From: an uncultured Clostridia bacterium
GTDB lineage: Bacteria; Bacillota; Clostridia; Christensenellales; CAG-917
Assembly (NCBI GenBank): GCA_937881285.1
Contig: CALGEU010000119.1
Coordinates: forward strand, 1 to 10,248
Direction of reading: 5' to 3'
Length of the DNA: 10,248 nucleotides
Below, one piece after another: positions 5,608-10,248 of this stretch; position 1 is the first letter of the stretch; every line of letters begins with the position of its first letter. Both the position numbers and the translations under genes were made by a program. The notes beneath the pieces were generated by a model, which was not told where the DNA came from, searched no databases, and saw only the letters and a program-made list of their open reading frames with translations.

Positions 5608-8028
5608 ATGGATTATAAGCAAATCGAAAGCAAATGGCAAAAGGTCTGGGATGAAACCGGCCTTTACAAATTCGACCGTTCGAGAGTGGACAAAAAATAC
5701 TACTGTCTCGAAATGTTCTCGTATCCTTCGGGAGCGAAACTCCATGCCGGACACTGGTACAACTACGGCCCGGCGGATACGTTCGCGAGATTCAAACGTA
5801 TGCAGGGTTACGAAGTGTTTCAGCCGATGGGCTTTGACGCGTTCGGTCTTCCTGCCGAAAACTATGCGATAAAGACGGGTATCCACCCCGAAGAAAGCAC
5901 TCTCAAAAACATTGCCACGATGGAAGGACAACTCAAACGCATCGGCGCGATGTACGACTGGGATTATGAGATAAAGACTTGTCTTCCCGACTACTACAAG
6001 TGGACGCAATGGATGTTCCTGCAACTCTACAAGCACGGTCTTGCATATCGCAAGGAAGCACCCGTCAACTGGTGTCCGTCCTGCAACACCGTTCTTGCCA
6101 ACGAACAGGCGCAAGGCGGCGTTTGCGAAAGATGCGGCAGTCAGGTCACTCACAAGAATCTCAATCAATGGTTCTTCAAAATCACCGCTTACGCGGACGA
6201 ACTTCTCGATTGCATTGACAAACTCGATTGGCCCGAAAAGACCAAACTCATGCAGAAGAACTGGATAGGAAGAAGTTACGGCGGTGAAGTCGAGTTCAAA
6301 GTGGTCGGCAAAGATTTGTCGTTCAAAGTTTTCACCACGAGAGCGGACACCATTTTCGGCGTGACCTACGTAGTTCTCGCTCCCGAAAGCCCGCTCGTCG
6401 ACCAGGTCGTCACACAAGAGCAAAAGGCGGCGGTTGAAGAATACAAGGAAAAGAGCGCGAAAGCCACCGAAATCGACAGACTTTCTTCCACTCGCGAAAA
6501 GACCGGCGTAATGACGGGCGCATACGCAATCAACCCGATAAACGGCGAGCAAGTGCCTATTCTCGTTGCGGACTACGTCATCGCAAGTTACGGCACGGGC
6601 GCGGTTATGGGCGTTGCCGCTCACGACGAACGCGACTTCGTGTTTGCGCAAAAACTCGGACTTCCCGTTAAACGCGTCATCAAAGGCAAAGACGGCGTGG
6701 ACGATACGCTTCCGTTCTGCGAATACGGAATTCTTTGCAATAGCGGAGAATTTGACGGTCTTTCAAGCGAAGAAGGCAAAAAAGCCATACTCAAAAAACT
6801 CGAAAGCGAAGGCAAAGGCGGTCTCAAAACCAACTATCGTTTGCGTGACTGGCTCGTGAGCCGTCAACGCTACTGGGGCGCACCTATCCCGATTATCCAC
6901 TGCGACCATTGCGGAGACGTTCCCGTTCCCGAAAAAGATTTGCCCGTGCGTTTGCCTATGGGCGTCAACTTCACGCCCGACGGAGAATCGCCGCTCAAAA
7001 AGTGCGAAGAATTTATCAACACCACTTGCCCCGTCTGCGGTCGTCCCGCAAAGCGTGACGCGGACACTCTCGACACTTTCGTGTGTTCGAGTTGGTATTT
7101 CCTTAGATACCCCGACGCACACAACGCCGACGCGCCGTTTGACAAAGAGTGGATTGACAAGATGCTTCCCGTCGACAAGTACATCGGCGGTGCGGAGCAC
7201 GCTTGCATGCACCTTTTGTACGCAAGATTCTTCACCAAGGCGTTGAGAGATATGGGCTATCTCGATTTTGACGAGCCGTTCCTTTCTCTCGTTCACCAAG
7301 GCACGATTCTCGGCCCGGACGGCAACAAGATGTCAAAGTCGCGCGGCAACGTCGTGTCTCCCGACGACAGCATTGCAAAATACGGCGCGGACATTTTCAG
7401 AGTATATCTCATGTTCGGCTTCAACTATGTCGAAGGTGGCCCGTGGAACGAAAACGGTCTCGATTCGATTTCCCGTTTCTTCGACCGTATCGAACGCATT
7501 GTCAAGAAGTGCTACGAAATAGATTTTGAAAACAAACCGCTCGGCAAGGCGGAGAAGGAACTCAACCGCGTGCGCCACAACACCATAAAGTGCGTCACGA
7601 ACGATTTGGGTATATTCTCATTCAATACGGCAGTCGCAAGACTTATGGAATACGTCAACGCAATCTATGCATACGAAGCCAACGTCGAGAAGAAAAACGC
7701 GTTCTACAAGGATTGCACAAAGGATCTCGTGCTTCTCGTTGCGCCGTTCGCTCCGCACTTTGCGGAAGAACTCTGGGAAATGCTCGGCGAAAAATACAGC
7801 GTGTTCAACCAGTCTTATCCCGTGTTTGACCCGGCGGCAATGGTGCTTGACGAGATTGAACTTGCGGTGCAAATCAACTCCAAGATGAGAGCAAAAATCA
7901 CCGTCGCGAACGGAGCGAGCAAGGACGAAATCGAAAAAGCGGCAATCGAAGCGGTCAAAGACCAACTTCAAGGCGCGCCGAAGAAAGTCATCGTCGTTCC
8001 CGGCAGACTCGTAAACATCATAGCGTAA
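5608..8028 (+). CDS. leuS: Leucyl-tRNA synthetase
   Basis: An 806-residue class Ia synthetase attaching leucine to tRNA(Leu), of normal bacterial length. In order: HIGH-type motif H46-A-G-H49, zinc-binding C156-P-S-C159 and C173-x2-C176, the CP1 editing domain with T-T-R-A-D-T (243-248) and G-T-G-A-V-M-G-V-A-A-H-D (329-340) that clears mischarged tRNA, a second cysteine set (C432, C435, C474, C477), and K-M-S-K-S (574-578), then the anticodon-binding and C-terminal domains. I place the start at ATG 5608. A TTG at 5599 is in frame but only three bases after AGGAG (5591-5595), too close for initiation; the ATG is 12 bases away, slightly long. It is divergent from GH5 and has its own promoter. 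No terminator is seen before serS, so the two are probably cotranscribed. Confidence 0.97.
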   Translation: MDYKQIESKWQKVWDETGLYKFDRSRVDKKYYCLEMFSYPSGAKLHAGHWYNYGPADTFARFKRMQGYEVFQPMGFDAFGLPAENYAIKTGIHPEESTLKNIATMEGQLKRIGAMYDWDYEIKTCLPDYYKWTQWMFLQLYKHGLAYRKEAPVNWCPSCNTVLANEQAQGGVCERCGSQVTHKNLNQWFFKITAYADELLDCIDKLDWPEKTKLMQKNWIGRSYGGEVEFKVVGKDLSFKVFTTRADTIFGVTYVVLAPESPLVDQVVTQEQKAAVEEYKEKSAKATEIDRLSSTREKTGVMTGAYAINPINGEQVPILVADYVIASYGTGAVMGVAAHDERDFVFAQKLGLPVKRVIKGKDGVDDTLPFCEYGILCNSGEFDGLSSEEGKKAILKKLESEGKGGLKTNYRLRDWLVSRQRYWGAPIPIIHCDHCGDVPVPEKDLPVRLPMGVNFTPDGESPLKKCEEFINTTCPVCGRPAKRDADTLDTFVCSSWYFLRYPDAHNADAPFDKEWIDKMLPVDKYIGGAEHACMHLLYARFFTKALRDMGYLDFDEPFLSLVHQGTILGPDGNKMSKSRGNVVSPDDSIAKYGADIFRVYLMFGFNYVEGGPWNENGLDSISRFFDRIERIVKKCYEIDFENKPLGKAEKELNRVRHNTIKCVTNDLGIFSFNTAVARLMEYVNAIYAYEANVEKKNAFYKDCTKDLVLLVAPFAPHFAEELWEMLGEKYSVFNQSYPVFDPAAMVLDEIELAVQINSKMRAKITVANGASKDEIEKAAIEAVKDQLQGAPKKVIVVPGRLVNIIA

Positions 8029-8113
8029 TCGAAAAACAGTGCAAATTGCGCCCTAAGCGCATAAAAATAAAATAAAACCAAAAACCAAGACCGAAAGGTC
8101 AACGGAGCAAATT

Positions 8114-9397
8114 ATGTTGGATCTTATAAGAATCAGAAACAATCCGCAAGAAGTCGTGGACGCTCTTGCAAAAAAAGGTTATAAGGCAGACTTTACCGAC
8201 GTCATCGCATGGGACGACGAAAGAAAGGCAACCATCACCGAGATAGAGCAACTCAAAGCGCAAAAGAACAAAGTTTCCGCGCAAATTCCCGTTCTCAAAA
8301 AAGCGGGACAACCCGTCGAACCTATCTTTGACGAAATGAGAAAACTCGGCGACGAAATCGCGGCAGGCGACGCAAAAATCAACGAACTCATCGGCAAAAT
8401 CAACGACGCGCTTGCAGGTATGCCCAACATTCCCGACCCCGACCTTCTTCCGGGTGAAAAAGAAAACAATCAGGTCATCAGAATAGTGGGCGAACAACCC
8501 AAATTCGATTTTCCGCTCAAAAATCACGTCGACATCTGCACCGATCTCGGCATGATAGACTACGAACGCGGCGTAAAACTTTCGGGCAACGGCTTCTGGA
8601 TTTATCGCGGAGTCGGCGCAAGACTCGAATGGGCGCTTCTCAACTATTTCGTTGACGAACATCTCAAAGACGGTTACGAATTTATTCTTCCGCCTTACCA
8701 ACTCGGTTACAACTGCGGCTTCGGTGCGGGACAATTCCCCAAATTCAGCGACGAAGTGTACTGGCTCGACTGCGACGAAGACAGAAAGCGCAATCGTTTC
8801 ATGCTTCCGACCGCAGAAACCGCACTCGTCAATATGTATGCCGGCGAAATCATCGACGAAAGCAAACTTCCGATGAAGTTCTTTGCATATTCTCCTTGCT
8901 TCAGAAAAGAAGCGGGCAGTGCAAGAGCGGAAGAGCGTGGCATGATTCGCGGACATCAATTCAACAAAATCGAAATGGTGCAATACGCTCATCCCGACCA
9001 CAGCAAAGAAGCGTTTGAAGAACTCGTAGACAAGGCGTCCAGACTCGTCGAAGGTCTCGGCTTGCACTTCAGAGTCAGCAAACTTGCGGCAGGCGATTGC
9101 TCTGCTTCCATGGCAAGAACTTACGACGTCGAACTTTGGATTCCGTCCATGGGAATTTACAAAGAATGTTCGTCCGTTTCCAACGCAAACGATTATCAGG
9201 CGCGCAGAAACAACACTCGTTTCCGCGACTCCAAGACCGGCAAACTGCAATACGTTCATACGCTCAACGGCAGCGGTCTTGCAACGTCTCGTCTTATCCC
9301 TGCAATCGTCGAGCAGTTCCAGAACGCAGACGGTTCGGTCACCATTCCCGAAGTGCTTCGCAAGTATATGGGCGGTATGGAAAAAATCACCAAATAA
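8114..9397 (+). CDS. serS: Seryl-tRNA synthetase
   Basis: A 427-residue class II synthetase charging tRNA(Ser) (and tRNA(Sec) where present). Residues 1-100 form the helical, charged tRNA-binding arm typical of SerRS. The catalytic domain shows T-A-E (233-235) for serine binding, motif 2 C-F-R-K-E-A-G with R-G-M-I-R-G-H-Q-F (262-283), and motif 3 N-G-S-G-L-A-T-S-R393. GGAG (8104-8107) lies six bases before the ATG. The 85-base gap after leuS contains a small GACC-GAAA-GGTC hairpin (8089-8100), a 5-bp stem at 8047-8061 without a T run, and only a weak promoter candidate (TTGCGC 8046-8051, TAAAAT 8068-8073), so cotranscription with leuS is favoured. No T-box is present. A strong terminator follows. 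Confidence 0.96.
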   Translation: MLDLIRIRNNPQEVVDALAKKGYKADFTDVIAWDDERKATITEIEQLKAQKNKVSAQIPVLKKAGQPVEPIFDEMRKLGDEIAAGDAKINELIGKINDALAGMPNIPDPDLLPGEKENNQVIRIVGEQPKFDFPLKNHVDICTDLGMIDYERGVKLSGNGFWIYRGVGARLEWALLNYFVDEHLKDGYEFILPPYQLGYNCGFGAGQFPKFSDEVYWLDCDEDRKRNRFMLPTAETALVNMYAGEIIDESKLPMKFFAYSPCFRKEAGSARAEERGMIRGHQFNKIEMVQYAHPDHSKEAFEELVDKASRLVEGLGLHFRVSKLAAGDCSASMARTYDVELWIPSMGIYKECSSVSNANDYQARRNNTRFRDSKTGKLQYVHTLNGSGLATSRLIPAIVEQFQNADGSVTIPEVLRKYMGGMEKITK

Positions 9398-9407
9398 TCA
9401 CGGTTTC

Positions 9408-9445
9408 AAAATGCGAGTACGCCGTTTTGCGTACCCGCATTTTTT
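9408..9445 (+). terminator. Intrinsic terminator after serS
   Basis: AAAATGCG (9408-9415) and GTACGC (9417-9422) pair with GCGTAC (9429-9434) and CGCATTTT (9436-9443), with one A-C mismatch (9416/9435) and the loop CGTTTT. The stem ends in a run of six T (9440-9445). It closes the leuS-serS unit ten bases after the serS stop. Confidence 0.9.
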
Positions 9446-9485
9446 GTAGCAAACAAATAAATTAAATAAGGAATCGGAGAAAATT

Positions 9486-10248
9486 ATGAGAGAAGAGTTG
9501 AGAAAATACGGCGAAGAAGCCTATGAAATGGTTGAATACGCCGCAAACGAAATCGGGCCGAGACTGCCCGGTTCGGACAACGAAACCAAGTATCACGACT
9601 ATATGTCGGACAAACTTCGCGAAATCGGGCTTAAACCCGTCACCGAGAAGTTCGTCTTTGCGCCGCACGCTTCCATCGGCGGACTTCCGTACGCAGGTTG
9701 GGCAGGCATCATAGGATGCGTGCTTACAATCATAGCGACGATATGTTTCGCTTTTTCGGGATACGACACCGCGCCCCTTAATGCAAAACTTCCGCTTTAC
9801 GGTGCGCTTGCGGTGCATTTTATTTGCGCCATGTTCATGTTGTTCGTGTGGATTTGGCTCGTCGTCAGCGTTTTCAAATATCACACGTGTTTCGACTGGT
9901 GTTTTAAGCATAAGACTTCGCGCAATACTTATGCGGAACTTCTTCCCGAAGACGGCAAATACGATTATACGATTTTCCTTTCGGGACACACCGACACTAG
10001 TTGGACGCTCAAACTCAGCGCGTCGCAACACAAACTCGGTTTTGTCGGTGTAATTTTGCGTCTTGCACTTGGCGCGATTGCGGTTGCAATGGTCACGATT
10101 GTCAGCATAATTTTCCTTGTGCTTATCATGATTATCGTATATGCAGACCCGTACGACATGTTCGACGTCGTTCGCAACTGCGTAAAAGCGTATGAAATTC
10201 TCGCTCAGATTGCGCTTTATTCGTCTCCGCTCACAATCGTTTGCGCGT
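9486..10248 (+). CDS. Membrane M28-family metallopeptidase-like protein (5' part)
   Basis: The frame from ATG 9486 stays open to the window edge (254 codons) and is cut there. GGAG (9476-9479) sits six bases upstream, and the CGGAGnAAATTATG context is the same as at serS. The N-terminus, with N-E-I-G-P-R-L-P-G-S (21-30), a helix, then L-R-E-I-G-L-K-P (44-51), is the usual opening of M28 aminopeptidase-like proteins. F-L-S-G-H168-T-D170-T matches the first metal-binding H-x-D of M28; later zinc ligands would lie beyond the window. Hydrophobic stretches at about 68-92, 101-131, 185-219 and 240-254 look like membrane segments, so they flank the H-x-D motif inside the expected catalytic region. 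Known membrane M28 proteins such as yeast Pff1 usually carry their extra membrane segments after the peptidase. It may have lost activity; the rest of the gene decides. No convincing promoter is visible after the serS terminator. Confidence 0.8.
   Translation, partial: MREELRKYGEEAYEMVEYAANEIGPRLPGSDNETKYHDYMSDKLREIGLKPVTEKFVFAPHASIGGLPYAGWAGIIGCVLTIIATICFAFSGYDTAPLNAKLPLYGALAVHFICAMFMLFVWIWLVVSVFKYHTCFDWCFKHKTSRNTYAELLPEDGKYDYTIFLSGHTDTSWTLKLSASQHKLGFVGVILRLALGAIAVAMVTIVSIIFLVLIMIIVYADPYDMFDVVRNCVKAYEILAQIALYSSPLTIVCA

Noticed and set aside
5257..6651. A 464-codon minus strand frame opposite leuS running into the GH5 start
   Set aside because: It is antisense to the conserved HIGH and editing regions of leuS, covers the GH5 and leuS promoters, and shows no family motif.
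8029..8113. T-box leader or separate terminator and promoter between leuS and serS
   Set aside because: The 85-base spacer is too short for a T-box, has no AGGGTGG-type antiterminator sequence, no stem followed by a T run, and only a weak promoter match.
8099..9259. A 386-codon minus strand frame opposite serS
   Set aside because: serS has all its motifs on the + strand; the antisense frame is rich in F, V and R in the way codon-bias shadows are, and has no identifiable domain.
9462..10031. A 189-codon minus strand frame near the right edge
   Set aside because: The + strand frame from 9486 has a good ribosome binding site, M28-like motifs and membrane segments, and stays open to the edge, so the minus frame is a shadow.
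1..10248. CRISPR array, insertion sequence, tRNA or rRNA genes
   Set aside because: I saw no regularly spaced direct repeats, transposase motifs, terminal inverted repeats around a gene, or tRNA-like cloverleaf sequence in the intergenic regions.

Overview
The window looks like chromosome of a Bacillota (Firmicutes) bacterium, most likely an uncultured clostridial lineage. The grounds are a tmk-holB-ricT cluster (in Bacillus the same genes lie together, with darA/yaaQ between), G-rich Shine-Dalgarno sites, sigma-A promoters with extended -10 boxes, and a lipoprotein glycosidase. The lineage is inferred from gene order and protein motifs, not from a search.

Layout. Bases 1-59 hold the tail of a + strand gene, followed by an unusually large nested hairpin (89-151). 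An AT-rich block (about 160-1350) carries one gene, a standalone PD-(D/E)XK nuclease-like protein (381-1322) with its own promoter and a bidirectional terminator (1326-1351). Next come four genes on the minus strand, read right to left: a GH5 glycoside hydrolase lipoprotein (3882-5354), then the tightly overlapping cluster tmk (3200-3811), holB (2229-3203) and ricT (1381-2238). GH5 and tmk each have a clear promoter. A divergent intergenic region (5355-5607) also holds the leuS promoter, with two small palindromic elements. leuS (5608-8028) and serS (8114-9397) follow on the + strand, without a T-box leader, and end at a strong terminator (9408-9445). At the right edge a gene starts at 9486 and runs off the window: a membrane-embedded M28-family metallopeptidase-like protein. 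All the long ORFs antisense to it are shadows.

How they work together. tmk makes dTDP, holB encodes a clamp-loader subunit and ricT an Fe-S regulator of RNA processing; their 4- and 10-base overlaps imply coupled translation. leuS and serS charge tRNA(Leu) and tRNA(Ser). The GH5 lipoprotein acts on glycans at the cell surface. The nuclease-like gene is the only one with foreign composition and is the accessory element here. I see no complete new multi-gene system, CRISPR array, insertion sequence, tRNA or rRNA. The points most worth a second look are the AT-rich nuclease gene, the nested hairpin and the peptidase with membrane segments inside its catalytic region.
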